Shown: positions 35,437 to 44,220, counted from the first letter of the stretch. The stretch is DNA of 64,000 nucleotides from Bradyrhizobium ivorense (GCF_900696085.1 NZ_CAADFC020000008.1:186001-250000); one strand, 5' to 3'. Made by a program: numbers and translations. The notes: a model not told the origin generated them from the sequence alone.

Positions 35437-36090
35437 ATGAAGACATTTCTCAGCATCGGAGCGGGCCCGGGAATGGGTTTCGCGACCGCCGAGCGCTTTG
35501 CAAGGGAAGGCTTTCAAGTGGTTCTGGCCGCCCGGCGGCTCCCCAGGGCTCAGGAGCTGGCCGATCGGCTCATGTCGAAAGGCTACAAGGCCGAGGCGCG
35601 GAACGTGGATGCGAGCGACGCGAAGAGCGTGGCGGAGCTGGTCGCCGAAGTTGAGACGCGGCACGGCTCGGTGGACGTCCTGCACTACAACGCGGCGTCA
35701 TTGCGCAAGGCGACGCTCGCCGAGCAGCCGCGCGACAGCTTCAATTTTGATCTGGCCGTGAATATCGGAGGCGCGCTTGCCGCCGCGCAGGCCGTTGCCT
35801 CGAAGATGGAAGCGCAACGGTCCGGTACGATTCTGTTGACGGGAGGCGGCTTCGCCCTTGCCCCGAGCCCGGACTTTCTCTCGATCAGCATCGGCAAGGC
35901 CGGCATTCGCGCGTTGGCTCACGGGCTTTTCGAACAGTACCGGGCCAAGGGAATCCATGTCGCGACGGTGACGGTCTGCACCCTGGTTGCCCCGGAATCG
36001 AAGGAAGCCTCGGCGGTGGCGGACCAGTTCTGGCATCTGCACAGCCAGCCGAAGGACTCCTGGACGGTCGAGACGAACTACGGACTATGA
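35437..36090 (+). CDS. Atypical SDR-fold protein lacking the usual catalytic Tyr
   Basis: 217 residues. The N-terminal nucleotide site is GAGPGMG (8-14), a variant of TGxxxGxG. The NNAG position reads YNAAS, the catalytic Ser strand reads LLTGGG, and the YxxxK position reads ISIGK, so Lys is kept but Tyr and Ser are lost. It may bind NAD(P) without classical dehydrogenase chemistry, or use a different mechanism. AAGGGAAAC upstream of the ATG serves as ribosome site. It is probably co-transcribed with the AraC gene. Confidence 0.8.
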   Translation: MKTFLSIGAGPGMGFATAERFAREGFQVVLAARRLPRAQELADRLMSKGYKAEARNVDASDAKSVAELVAEVETRHGSVDVLHYNAASLRKATLAEQPRDSFNFDLAVNIGGALAAAQAVASKMEAQRSGTILLTGGGFALAPSPDFLSISIGKAGIRALAHGLFEQYRAKGIHVATVTVCTLVAPESKEASAVADQFWHLHSQPKDSWTVETNYGL

Positions 36091-36110
36091 TTTCGGGGTG
36101 CTGGGATCTC

Positions 36111-36344
36111 TCAGTGCGGCTTGCCGAGGACGGATGCAAAGGACAGGAGGCAGATCTCGTCGCCGGCCTCGTCGCTGACATGCATGGCCCAGTCGCGCCA
36201 GTCTTCCAGGCTGGCCGTCGCGACCAGCGATCGCATCGCGCAGGTGGCCGCCTCGCACGCCTCGGTGAGGCTGGTGACGGCGGTGCCGCGGCGATCCATC
36301 AGCACGCCTTGGGTGTTGGAGCAGTGAAAATAGACCTGGGTCAT
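36111..36344 (-). CDS. DUF6894-type small protein
   Basis: 77 residues: TQVYFHCSNTQGVLMDRRGT at the N-terminus, then EACEAATCAMRSLVATASLE and a short beta-rich end (ICLLSFASVLGK). The pattern of a YFH strand, an R/D-G-T turn and an Ala-rich helix fits the DUF6894 family, which is abundant in Bradyrhizobium and has no known function. The ATG at 36344, preceded by GAGGA, gives the family N-terminus; upstream in-frame starts add a non-conserved extension. Confidence 0.72.
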   Translation of the reverse strand: MTQVYFHCSNTQGVLMDRRGTAVTSLTEACEAATCAMRSLVATASLEDWRDWAMHVSDEAGDEICLLSFASVLGKPH

Positions 36345-36486
36345 GCACGTGTCCTCGCAGCATCCGGGCGAGCAGGCTCGCCCTTGCATGACCGAAGTGT
36401 AGGCGGCCGACGCAAGGCTATCTGTGAGGCCGCTCACACTGGCGCGAGGTTGCTGATTCACGGGGCGCCCGCTTTAGCTCTTTGTT

Positions 36487-36535
36487 GAGCATGATCTTTT
36501 CGGAAAACCGCTTCGCACTTTTCCGGATCATGCTC
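36487..36535. repeat. Dispersed palindromic element, copy 3 of 3
   Basis: GAGCATGATC ... CGGAAAA ... TTTTCCGGATCATGCTC. Its flanking CTCTA supplies the stop codon of the LysR remnant next to it. Confidence 0.9.
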
Positions 36536-36700
36536 TAACCGCGGAACGGCGCCAGCAGGACGTGCGGATCGGTCTGCAGGTCGGGATTCCTGCGCAGATG
36601 CTCCAGCATGAATTTGACAAAGGCCCTGACCCGCGCCGGCAGGCCCTTGCGGCTCGGGTAGTGCAGCAAGATCTCGAGGCCGGGCGAGAACATCGCCGCG
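36535..36700 (-). pseudogene. C-terminal remnant of a LysR-family regulator
   Basis: Reading minus-strand, AAMFSPGLEILLHYPSRKGL and PARVRAFVKFMLEHLRRNP are the last two strands and helix of a LysR-type effector domain (family form: PG.ELFLYYPSRR.LPARVRAF). No start codon, helix-turn-helix or earlier effector-domain sequence precedes it. Instead a small membrane protein gene ends at 36719. The gene lost about 80 percent of its length, and its stop lies within the edge of the palindromic repeat at 36487. Confidence 0.7.
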
Positions 36701-36718
36701 CACGCGCTGGCGTTCTGA

Positions 36719-36901
36719 TCAATAGGACCGGCGCCGCCAGATGAACAGCAGATACAGCAACACCGGCAGGCCGAGCGCCGCCCACGAGATGGCATCCCAC
36801 CAGCCGTCGCCGACCAGCGCGCTGATCAGTCCCACCGTGCTCAGGATCGCGATGACGAGCGGGGCCGCGAAGATCTGGGCCAAAGAGCGATGCGAGATCA
36901 T
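36719..36901 (-). CDS. Small two-helix membrane protein, downstream of PepSY gene
   Basis: 60 residues with two hydrophobic segments (about 9-30, FAAPLVIAILSTVGLISALV; 36-54, AISWAALGLPVLLYLLFIW), ending in RRRSY. The start overlaps the stop of the PepSY gene by one base (TGATG), so translation is coupled. It probably works with that protein, but no function is known. Confidence 0.65.
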   Translation of the reverse strand: MISHRSLAQIFAAPLVIAILSTVGLISALVGDGWWDAISWAALGLPVLLYLLFIWRRRSY

Positions 36902-38118
36902 CAGCGGCGCGACGACGACAAGAGTGGATTATCGATCGCCCCGGCATTGGCGATTGCGCGCTCCTGGCTGACGCCGGCCTTGCGCCGCCGCCACCATAAA
37001 TAAAGGCCGGTGACCAGGATGAAGATGGTCAGGATGTCGAGCAGCGCCCAGACGATCTTCAGCGGCATGCCGCCATAGTCGCCGAAATGCAGCGGCTGCG
37101 ACACGAACAGGGTCAGCACATACCAGGGCATGTCGCGGCTGTCGGTCAATTTGCCGGTTTCCGCATCGATCAGCGCCGGCTTGAGCAGCCGCGAGGTCAG
37201 CGGCGTGTCGCCATGCAGGAACACGGCATAGTGGGTCTTGCTGCTGAACAGAGTGCCCGGAAATGCGACGAAGCTCGGCGTCATCCCGGGCACCGCCTCG
37301 GTCGCGACCTGCACCGCGGCATTGACCGAGGTCAGCTTCGACGGCACTGGCCGGTCGCTGTACTGCGCCGTCATTTCGGCGAGCTGGCCGAACTGCCACA
37401 TCTTCAGCACGAGATCGGCCCAGGTGTCGATGACGCCGGTGAAGCCGACCACCAGTGTCCAGGCCACCAGCAGGATGCCGGCGAGATTATGCACGTCGAG
37501 CCAGCGCACAACGCGGGTGCGCTTGGCGCGGTAAGCACCGAAGCGCAGCTTGCGCATCGAGGGCGCGTAGACCACGATTCCGGAAATGATCGCGACGCAG
37601 AACAGGATTCCCATCAGCCCGAGAAACAGCTTTCCGGGCAGGCCGGCGAACATGTCGGTGTGCAGCTTCAGCATGATGTAGGTGAAGCGCCCGGTCACGT
37701 CGGGCGCATCGAGATAGGCGCCGGTGTGCGAATCCATCCGGATCAGCAGGTTCTTGGTCGGATCGGCATCGATCGTCGGGCCGACGCTGACGAACATGGC
37801 GTTGGGATCGTCACGATCCCAGATCAGGAAGTGCGGCACCTTTCCCGGCGCCTGCGCCAGCGCGTTGGCGAGCATGTGGTCCAGATTGGCGAGCGGCGTG
37901 CCGGCCGGCACCTCGGCCGCCTTGACCTGCTCGTGCAGCAGATCGTCGATCTGCTCGTGAAAGATCAGCGGCAGGCCGGTGATGCACAAAAGCAGCATGA
38001 ACAGCGTGCAGATCAGGCTGGTCCACTTGTGGACCGCGCCCCAGCGCCGCAGGGATTTTGTGGTTGACGTCAATTGAATTGCCAATTCCGGATCATCTGA
38101 CGCGCGCGTCAGATGCAT
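36901..38118 (-). CDS. PepSY-associated transmembrane protein
   Basis: 405 residues with four to five membrane segments (about 36-55, 165-190, 215-235, 365-385) and long periplasmic loops. The N-terminus RRWGAVHKWTSLICTLFMLL and the segment RVVRWLDVHNLAGILLVAWT, with potential heme-binding His, are typical of the PepSY_TM family. Members often sit beside TonB-dependent siderophore receptors and may reduce ferric siderophores. No receptor gene is in this window. An imperfect TTAGGA-TCG-TTCTAA element lies about 155 bp upstream. Confidence 0.88.
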   Translation of the reverse strand: MHLTRASDDPELAIQLTSTTKSLRRWGAVHKWTSLICTLFMLLLCITGLPLIFHEQIDDLLHEQVKAAEVPAGTPLANLDHMLANALAQAPGKVPHFLIWDRDDPNAMFVSVGPTIDADPTKNLLIRMDSHTGAYLDAPDVTGRFTYIMLKLHTDMFAGLPGKLFLGLMGILFCVAIISGIVVYAPSMRKLRFGAYRAKRTRVVRWLDVHNLAGILLVAWTLVVGFTGVIDTWADLVLKMWQFGQLAEMTAQYSDRPVPSKLTSVNAAVQVATEAVPGMTPSFVAFPGTLFSSKTHYAVFLHGDTPLTSRLLKPALIDAETGKLTDSRDMPWYVLTLFVSQPLHFGDYGGMPLKIVWALLDILTIFILVTGLYLWWRRRKAGVSQERAIANAGAIDNPLLSSSRR

Positions 38119-38310
38119 TTCATCGCCACGTCACTAGCATGATGAGATCGGCGCGCAGCGGTGCGGCCCTTAGAACCCGTCCAAGGTCCGGCTATCTCGC
38201 TGCTTCTGTTGCGAACCCGCAACGCGCGTTGAAGTAGGCTGCGGCAATTTCGCCCACTTCAGTCGAGGACACTTAGGATCGTTCTAATCGATCCCGGTCG
38301 CCTCCCGCCG
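38119..38310. other. Intergenic region upstream of PepSY gene, with a possible iron-control element
   Basis: Contains GTTGCGAACCCGCAACGCGC and, at 38273-38287, TTAGGA-TCG-TTCTAA, one mismatch from a perfect dyad and similar to rhizobial Irr (ICE) boxes. No coding sequence is evident. Confidence 0.35.
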
Positions 38311-38532
38311 CTATTGCGAACCGTTGATCGGATTCTCCGGAGAGCCGAGCCCCGAACCGGTCGGCCGTCCGTTGGCGGCGTGGCCGACGCCGACGCCGGG
38401 CCCGCCGACGGTGTTGTTGGCCGTCCCGCCACTGCGATCCAAATTCTCCGTGACGCCATGTTCCGCTCCATTTCCACCCCCGCCGACAATGCGTGTCGGC
38501 AGAGATGGTTTCGCGGAAAGGCGGCACCACAC
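38311..38532 (-). CDS. Doubtful Gly/Asn-rich small protein or remnant
   Basis: 73 codons from a GTG. From residue 17 it is Gly/Asn-rich (VGGGGNGAEHGVTENLDRSG, NNTVGGPGVGVGHAANGRP), like the small exported Gly-rich proteins common in Bradyrhizobium. There is no signal peptide in this frame, which suggests a damaged gene or a wrong frame. I include it only because the composition is unlike random antisense sequence. Confidence 0.3.
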   Translation of the reverse strand: MWCRLSAKPSLPTRIVGGGGNGAEHGVTENLDRSGGTANNTVGGPGVGVGHAANGRPTGSGLGSPENPINGSQ

Positions 38533-38564
38533 TCAGGCGGCCGCGTGGCCGGCAGGTGCCACGG

Positions 38565-39311
38565 CTAGGCGAGCCCCAGACCGCCGTCGGCCGCGATCAC
38601 CTGGCCGGTCATCCATTCCGAGGCCGGGCCGGCAATCCGAACGATCCATTCAGCAACATCGTCGGGCACACCGCGCCGGCCGAGCGGAATGCGCGCGCGC
38701 TCCTGCTGCTTGATCGCTGCCGCCTGCTCCGGGGAGAGCCCCATCATGCCGGTCAGCGCGCCCGATTCGGTGGGCCCCGCCGCCACCGCGTTCACCCGAA
38801 CGCCGAACGGCGCGAGCTCCAGCGCCCAGCAGCGTGTCAAATGCTCCAACGCCGCCTTGCTGGCGGCGTAGTGCGACAATCCCGCCGCCGGCTTGTGGCC
38901 GAAGGTGCTCGAGACGTTGACGATGCTGCCCCGCGTGGCCCGCAGGTGAGGAAGCGCGGCCGCCGCAAGCAGGCTGGGGCCGATCACATTGACCGCGAAG
39001 ATATCCATGATGCGATCAGCTGCCGCATCGGCCAGCGGCAAGATCGCGCCGGCGCCCGCATTGTTGATCAACGCATCCACCCTGCCCCAGGTCTCGATCG
39101 CCTTGGCGATGGTGCGCGCGGCGTCGTCCGCGGAGGCCGCATCCGCAACCAGGCCCACGATGCCCGGGTGCTCCGCAACCGTCTGCTCGATCGGCCCGGC
39201 ACGTCGTCCGGTTACGAGCACCCTGTCGCCTTGCCGGGCAAAGCGAAGCGCCGCCGCGCGCCCGATGCCGGAGCTCCCGCCGGTGACAATAATGACTTTC
39301 GCGTCCTGCAT
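38565..39311 (-). CDS. SDR-family oxidoreductase (operon end)
   Basis: 248-residue classical SDR: TGGSSGIG (10-17), NNAG near 85, NVSS near 137, YAASK near 151 and the C-terminal GQVIAADGGLGLA. Substrate unknown. The start at 39311 gives the family N-terminus MQDAKVIIVTGG. It starts 17 bp after the 3-hydroxybutyrate dehydrogenase gene stop, so the two are co-transcribed. It is the last gene of the ketone-body operon. Confidence 0.88.
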   Translation of the reverse strand: MQDAKVIIVTGGSSGIGRAAALRFARQGDRVLVTGRRAGPIEQTVAEHPGIVGLVADAASADDAARTIAKAIETWGRVDALINNAGAGAILPLADAAADRIMDIFAVNVIGPSLLAAAALPHLRATRGSIVNVSSTFGHKPAAGLSHYAASKAALEHLTRCWALELAPFGVRVNAVAAGPTESGALTGMMGLSPEQAAAIKQQERARIPLGRRGVPDDVAEWIVRIAGPASEWMTGQVIAADGGLGLA

Positions 39312-39328
39312 GTTGGTTCGCCCTTCTG

Positions 39329-40111
39329 TCACTGCGCGGTCCAGCCGCCATCGACCGAGATCGCGGTCCCCGTGATCTGATCGGCCGCGCCCGAGCACAG
39401 GAAAGCCACAGTGCCGCCGAGCTGCGCCGGCGAGACGAACTGCAGCGACGGCTGCTTCTCCGCCAGCAACTCCTTCGCTGCATCCTGCTGGCTGATGCCG
39501 CGCTGCGCGGCGATGTCGTCGATCTGCTTGTCGACCAGCGGCGTACGCACCCAGCCGGGACAAACCGCATTGCAGGTCACGCCGCTGCCGGCGGTCTCGA
39601 GACCGACCACCTTGGTCAGGCCGATCAGCCCATGCTTGGCCGCGACATAGGCGGCCTTGTGCGTCGACGCGACGAGCCCATGCGCGGAGGCAATGTTGAC
39701 GATGCGGCCCCAGCCCTGCTTCCGCATCTGCGGCACCGCGGCGGCAATACCGTGGAACGCGGCCGACAGATTGATCGCCAGGATCGCGTTCCACTTCGCG
39801 GCCGGAAATTCCTCGACCGGCGCGGTGAACTGGATGCCGGCATTGTTCACGAGAATGTCGAGCCGGCCGTATTTCTCAACCGTGGCGGCGATCAATCCGC
39901 GCACTGCCTCCTCCTTCGACATGTCGGCGCCGTCATAGGCGACGCGCACGCCATACTCGCGCGTGATGCCGCCGCGGATCTGCTCGATCTCCCCGGCATC
40001 CCCAAAGCCGTTCAGCACGATGTCGGCGCGGAGCCTCGCCAGCTCGCTGGCGATGCCGAGCCCGATGCCGCTGGTCGATCCGGTCACGATCGCGACCTTG
40101 CCCTTCAACAT
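39329..40111 (-). CDS. bdhA: D-3-hydroxybutyrate dehydrogenase
   Basis: 260-residue SDR that interconverts D-3-hydroxybutyrate and acetoacetate with NAD. Motifs are TGSTSGIG (10-17), NNAGIQ, NIASAHGLVASTHKAAYVAA (catalytic Ser/Tyr/Lys, with SAHGLVAS typical of BdhA), VCPGWVRTPLVDKQI and the C-terminal ISVDGGWTAQ. The HGLVAS and CPGWVRTPLV segments separate it from generic SDRs. It lies between the patatin and SDR genes in a five- or six-gene operon with acetoacetate decarboxylase. PHB breakdown or ketone-body use is the likely pathway. Confidence 0.92.
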   Translation of the reverse strand: MLKGKVAIVTGSTSGIGLGIASELARLRADIVLNGFGDAGEIEQIRGGITREYGVRVAYDGADMSKEEAVRGLIAATVEKYGRLDILVNNAGIQFTAPVEEFPAAKWNAILAINLSAAFHGIAAAVPQMRKQGWGRIVNIASAHGLVASTHKAAYVAAKHGLIGLTKVVGLETAGSGVTCNAVCPGWVRTPLVDKQIDDIAAQRGISQQDAAKELLAEKQPSLQFVSPAQLGGTVAFLCSGAADQITGTAISVDGGWTAQ

Positions 40112-40154
40112 GACAATTCCTTTCGATGCTTTGTAGGTGAGATGTGCCGCAAGC

Positions 40155-41330
40155 TCAGTCGCGGCGATGGATGTCGTGGGTGACGATGCCGAGCTCCGGC
40201 GCCGGCCGGTCGAGGCGGCCCGGGTCGGCCAGCGTGCGGCGGATGTCCTCCAGCCCGCTCTGCCAGTGTGCGCGCATTCCGCTCAGCCCGAACTCGTAGT
40301 CCCGCGAATGGCCTTCGTGGAGCTTGGTCTGATAGATCAGGTGGACGATGTTGCAGGAGCGATGGCGGGCCATCTCGGCGATGGCGCGGATTTCCGGATC
40401 CTGCTTGGCGGAGTCCGGCAGCAGCGCGAGCGTCCGTTGCAGCGCCTGCCGCATCTTCTGCATCCGCAGCGCCTGATCGGTGATGGCGCGGGTGCGGCTG
40501 GAATATTGGATGTCCTTCTGGCGGCTCGACACTTCCATCATGTCGTAGGGAACGCGGCCCTTGGCCGACCAGAGATCGATCTGGAACGTCAGCGTGTCGC
40601 ATGGCTCCCCGGAGAGCACACGGGACAGCGGCGTGTTCGAGACCACGCCGCCATCCCAGTAGTGCTCGCCTTCGATTTCGACGGCAGGGAATCCCGGCGG
40701 CAGCGCGCCTGACGCCATGAAATGCTTCGGTCCGAGGCGGCGTTCGGCGGTGTCGAAATAGGTCAGGTTGCCGGTGCGGACGTTGACGGCGCCGACGCTG
40801 ACCCGCACTTCCCCGGAGTTCAGCCGGTCGAAATCGACCAGCCGCTCCAGGGTCTGTTGCAACGGTGCCGTGTCGTAGAAGCTTGTCGAGGCATCACCCG
40901 AGAACGGCGACCACAGCGGCGAGGGAAAGCGCGGCTTGAAGAAGCCGGGTTGCCCCTGGACCAGCGCCCGCATCGCCGCCAGCGCGTTGCGGACCGAGCT
41001 GATGTCGAATGCAAAGGGCAAGGCATTGACCAGCCCCTCGCCGGCGGGCCACTCGATCGAGTAGGCGCAGATGGTCTCCCAGAATTGCCGCAGCCGCTGC
41101 ACCCGCTCGGCTTCGGGCGAGCCAGCGACGATGGCGGCGTTGAGCGCGCCGATCGAAATCCCGGCAAGCCAGTTCGGCCGGATGCCGGCCTCGTGCAGGC
41201 CCTCATAGACGCCGGCCTGATAGGCGCCGAGCGCGCCGCCGCCCTGCAGCACCAGCGCCACGACATCATACGGCAGCGACCTGGCCTGCCGCGGCACCGG
41301 ATTGGTCTGCTCGCGCATCACATTCAACAT
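40155..41330 (-). CDS. Patatin-like phospholipase/esterase (C-terminal DUF3734)
   Basis: 391 residues. The patatin domain has the oxyanion loop LQGGGALGAYQAGVYEGLHE, the nucleophile elbow GISIGALNAA and the Asp dyad in WDGGVVSNTPL. The C-terminal segment (KLHEGHSRDYEFGLSGMRAH) is the DUF3734 extension. It is predicted cytoplasmic or membrane-associated. Its place between acetoacetate decarboxylase and bdhA genes suggests action on a hydroxybutyrate ester, perhaps PHB or oligomers, but phospholipase activity is equally possible. GGAG eight bases before the ATG at 41330 favours that start over the GTG at 41339. Confidence 0.88.
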   Translation of the reverse strand: MLNVMREQTNPVPRQARSLPYDVVALVLQGGGALGAYQAGVYEGLHEAGIRPNWLAGISIGALNAAIVAGSPEAERVQRLRQFWETICAYSIEWPAGEGLVNALPFAFDISSVRNALAAMRALVQGQPGFFKPRFPSPLWSPFSGDASTSFYDTAPLQQTLERLVDFDRLNSGEVRVSVGAVNVRTGNLTYFDTAERRLGPKHFMASGALPPGFPAVEIEGEHYWDGGVVSNTPLSRVLSGEPCDTLTFQIDLWSAKGRVPYDMMEVSSRQKDIQYSSRTRAITDQALRMQKMRQALQRTLALLPDSAKQDPEIRAIAEMARHRSCNIVHLIYQTKLHEGHSRDYEFGLSGMRAHWQSGLEDIRRTLADPGRLDRPAPELGIVTHDIHRRD

Positions 41331-41360
41331 GGTTGGCACTCCTGATGAGGCTGATTCCGC

Positions 41361-42155
41361 TCAGCCGGCATTCGCTTCGATCAAGGCGTCGGCGCCGCGG
41401 CGCGGCGCGGTGTGGCCGGCGGCGAGATAATCGTGCACCACGCTGCCGAGCCCGAGCGTGAGGTCGGCGACAAGGTGCTTGGCTGACAGCACCTGCAGCA
41501 CCGGCAGCTCGGCCACCGGGGCCAGCGCGTGCGAATAGAGATCGAGCGCAGCCGGTCCGGTCCATGCACCCTTCACGGTGATGTTCTCGAGGTGATAGCG
41601 CACCAGCTCGCAGATGCGCGGCGTGCCGTCGACATGCGGAATGATCTTGAGCAGGAAATTCGGCGCGGCGAGCTTCTTCGCCTCGGCCGCGATGTCGAGC
41701 GCGCGGTGCTTGTAGCCCATGGTGCCGGTCGCGATGCGCACCGAGCCGTAGTTCAACGTGCCGACCAGCGTATCGATCTCGACCTCGAGCTTCGGCTGCG
41801 CCAGCTTCTTGGGAAAGCCCCACAGCTCGCGCCCGCCGGCGATCGGCGGATGATCGTTGAGGAACATCTGATGGGTGAAGCCGCCGAGCTGGCCCTTGTA
41901 GGCGACCGGGATCACCTGGCCGCTCTCGGTGTAGTCGCCGAAGCCGGTGGAGTCGGGCATCCGGATGAACTCGTAGTTCACCACGGGATCGGTCAGCTCC
42001 AGCGGCTCCGGCACCACGCGGCGCAGCGCATCCGGATCGGTCCGGTACTGGATGATGAAATATTCGCGGTTGATGAAGCGGTACGGCCCGGGCGGAAAGG
42101 CCGGATTGGTCAGCGGCATCGCGAACGACGACGCGCGCACGGTGTCGTGTTTCAT
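41361..42155 (-). CDS. adc: Acetoacetate decarboxylase
   Basis: 264 residues. The signature [14 protein letters not shown] contains the Schiff-base Lys pair (Lys116/117). Other family parts are [20 protein letters not shown] at the N-terminus and MGYKHRALD. It converts acetoacetate to acetone and CO2 in the cytoplasm. It lies 30 bp upstream of the patatin gene and 75 bp downstream of the NDH-2-like gene, all on the same strand. Together with BdhA it links 3-hydroxybutyrate, acetoacetate and acetone. Confidence 0.92.
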   Translation of the reverse strand: MKHDTVRASSFAMPLTNPAFPPGPYRFINREYFIIQYRTDPDALRRVVPEPLELTDPVVNYEFIRMPDSTGFGDYTESGQVIPVAYKGQLGGFTHQMFLNDHPPIAGGRELWGFPKKLAQPKLEVEIDTLVGTLNYGSVRIATGTMGYKHRALDIAAEAKKLAAPNFLLKIIPHVDGTPRICELVRYHLENITVKGAWTGPAALDLYSHALAPVAELPVLQVLSAKHLVADLTLGLGSVVHDYLAAGHTAPRRGADALIEANAG

Positions 42156-42230
42156 GGTGATCGAGCTCCAGAGTGATTTGAGGTGGGCGGGCCGCGCTTC
42201 AGGGCAAGCGCGGCCCGCTCCGTGACGGGT

Positions 42231-43448
42231 CTAGAAGAAGCCAGACACGTCGGTCACATGCTCCGGATCGGCGGAGGCCAGCGCGGCGGCACGCTCGGCC
42301 CGCGGCGGGTAGATCCAGACGGTGTTGATCTCCTGCTTGGTCTTCTTGGCGACGTCGCCGACCATCGTCACCTCGCGCTCCCAGCCCCGCGTGAACAGCG
42401 CGCCGGCGCCGCCGAGGTCGAGGCAGGTGACGTAACCCTTCTGATGGTAGGGCCTGGTCGGAACGCCGAGCAGCTCGGCGGCTGCATTGTTGCCGGCAAA
42501 GGCGCCCATTCGCGTCGCATGCTGGCACGACATCAGCGCGTAATTGCCGACATCGTCGCACGCGGCGCGCGCCGCATCGCCGGCGGCGAACACGCCGGGG
42601 ATCCCCTGCACGCGCAGATCGCGGTCGACCAGCAGGCGGCCGAAATTGTCGCGCTCGGCGGGAATCTGCTGGGTCAGCGGCGCGGCGCGAATGCCGGCGG
42701 CCCAGACCACGGTCGCGGCCTCGATATGCTCGCCGTTCGAGAGCGTGACGCCGGACTTGCTCACCTCGGCGACGCCGGCGCCGAAGCGGCCCTCGACCCC
42801 GAGCTTGCGCATCGCGTCCTCGATGATCGGGCGCGGGCCCTCGCCCATATCGGGCGCGATGGCGGCGCCGCGATCGACGATGACGATGCGCGGCTTGGCA
42901 TCCTTGCCGAGGATGGCGCGGAGCCGTGACGGCAACTCGGTGGCCGCCTCGATGCCGGTGAAGCCGCCGCCGGCAACGACGACCGTGTCGCGCGCCGTCG
43001 ATTGCGGCAGTTTGGCAAGGCCGTGCAGATGCTTGTCGAGCGCGATCGCGTCCTCGAGGCTGTCGACGCTGAAGCCGTGCTCGGCAAGCCCAGGCACGTT
43101 GGGACGGAACAGCCGGCTGCCGGTCGCCACGATCAGGCGATCGTAGGGCAGCGTCTTGCGCGCATCCTTGGCGGTGACGATCTGCACGGTGCGGGCCTTG
43201 GTGTCGACCGCCTCGGCGCTGCCCTGCACATAGACCACATCGATCGCGTTGAAGACGTCGAGCAGCGGCGCGGTCAGGGTTTCCGGCTTCGGCTCGTAGA
43301 GCCGCGGGCGGACCACCAGCGTCGGCTGCGGCGCGACCAGCGCAATCTCGAGCTCCTCGGGCGAAGCGCCCTTGATCTCGCGCAGGCGGGCGGCGGACAG
43401 CGCGGCATACATACCGGCGAAGCCGGCACCAATGATGACGATTCGCAT
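42231..43448 (-). CDS. NDH-2-like NAD(P)/FAD-dependent oxidoreductase
   Basis: 405 residues with two dinucleotide folds: IVIIGAGFAGMYAALSAARL (FAD, N-terminal) and TVVVAGGGFTGIEAATELPS (NAD(P)H). GVFAAGDAAR near residue 295 is the FAD-ribityl contact. The C-terminus (HQKGYVTCLDLGGAGALFTR) and length resemble type II NADH dehydrogenases and ferredoxin-like reductases. It may reoxidise NADH made by the dehydrogenases of this operon; the acceptor is unknown. Confidence 0.85.
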   Translation of the reverse strand: MRIVIIGAGFAGMYAALSAARLREIKGASPEELEIALVAPQPTLVVRPRLYEPKPETLTAPLLDVFNAIDVVYVQGSAEAVDTKARTVQIVTAKDARKTLPYDRLIVATGSRLFRPNVPGLAEHGFSVDSLEDAIALDKHLHGLAKLPQSTARDTVVVAGGGFTGIEAATELPSRLRAILGKDAKPRIVIVDRGAAIAPDMGEGPRPIIEDAMRKLGVEGRFGAGVAEVSKSGVTLSNGEHIEAATVVWAAGIRAAPLTQQIPAERDNFGRLLVDRDLRVQGIPGVFAAGDAARAACDDVGNYALMSCQHATRMGAFAGNNAAAELLGVPTRPYHQKGYVTCLDLGGAGALFTRGWEREVTMVGDVAKKTKQEINTVWIYPPRAERAAALASADPEHVTDVSGFF

Positions 43449-43560
43449 TTCAAGTCTCCTCTGGTTTGGTAGTCAGGCGCGCGCGCCGCCGCTGCCTGCC
43501 GCGGGCGGCAAGGCTTGTTGCGATCAACGACGCGAACAGGTGAATCGGGCTTCAGTCGCG

Positions 43561-43896
43561 CTATTGACGCGAGACGCAGCCGGTGACGAATGGCATGCGC
43601 GCGGGACGCTCGCATGCCGCAAGGCAACCTCGCGAACTCAGCGACGCGCCGCGGCGAAGGGCAGCCAGTTGCGCCGGACCCGGCAGCCAGTCCCCGGCGA
43701 GGATCGGCGTACCGTCATTGATCATGATCGACGTGATCGGATCGCTGCCCTGAACGGCCTTTGCCGGCGTGTCCGCTTCGTCACCGGCCGCCGACGTGAA
43801 GCGAACCGTCAGCGTGAGCCCGTACATGAGCGCAGTGGCGACGGCCCTGCGTCGCCGGGTGAGAGCAAGGGAGCTGCCTAAATCTTTCCAGATCAT
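43561..43896 (-). CDS. Hypothetical exported protein
   Basis: 111 residues. The N-terminal region is basic then hydrophobic (TRRRRAVATALMYGLTLTVR), which may be a signal or membrane anchor. The rest contains TSIMINDGTPILAGDWLPGP and several Cys residues (GCLAACERPARMPFVTGC). I recognise no family. GGAG eleven bases before the ATG at 43896 supports the start. It may be the first gene of the ketone-body operon; the gap to the next gene is 112 bp. Confidence 0.5.
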   Translation of the reverse strand: MIWKDLGSSLALTRRRRAVATALMYGLTLTVRFTSAAGDEADTPAKAVQGSDPITSIMINDGTPILAGDWLPGPAQLAALRRGASLSSRGCLAACERPARMPFVTGCVSRQ

Positions 43897-44220
43897 CGCG
43901 TGTCTCCGTCGTTGGCGTGGGCGCGATGATGGTCTAGCGAATTGGACGTGCCGCCGCCCCAGAGCGATTGCCGTACCTGCAGAGCGATTGCGGCTAGTGC
44001 ACCTGCCGGCGCCGGCCGCCGGCATGCGGCGCAACGTCATCGGACCTCAATGCCCTTGAAATCATTTCGAAATCGCGTTGTCGTGATCGCTCCGCCAAGG
44101 CCGCTTACGATCGCGCCAGGAACTGGACGGCGCCGCGCCGATCTCTGATAATGCAGTACGACCATTTGGGACGACGATCGTGGGCTCCCGGGTCTGATAA
44201 CACTGACGGAATTCATCGAC
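43897..44220. other. Divergent intergenic region between hypothetical gene and AraC gene
   Basis: 324 bp expected to hold promoters for the minus-strand operon and the AraC gene. It contains repeated GAGCGATTGCCGTACCTGCA and GAGCGATTGCGGC segments at about 43962-43996, a possible direct repeat for AraC binding. No gene is seen. Confidence 0.4.
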
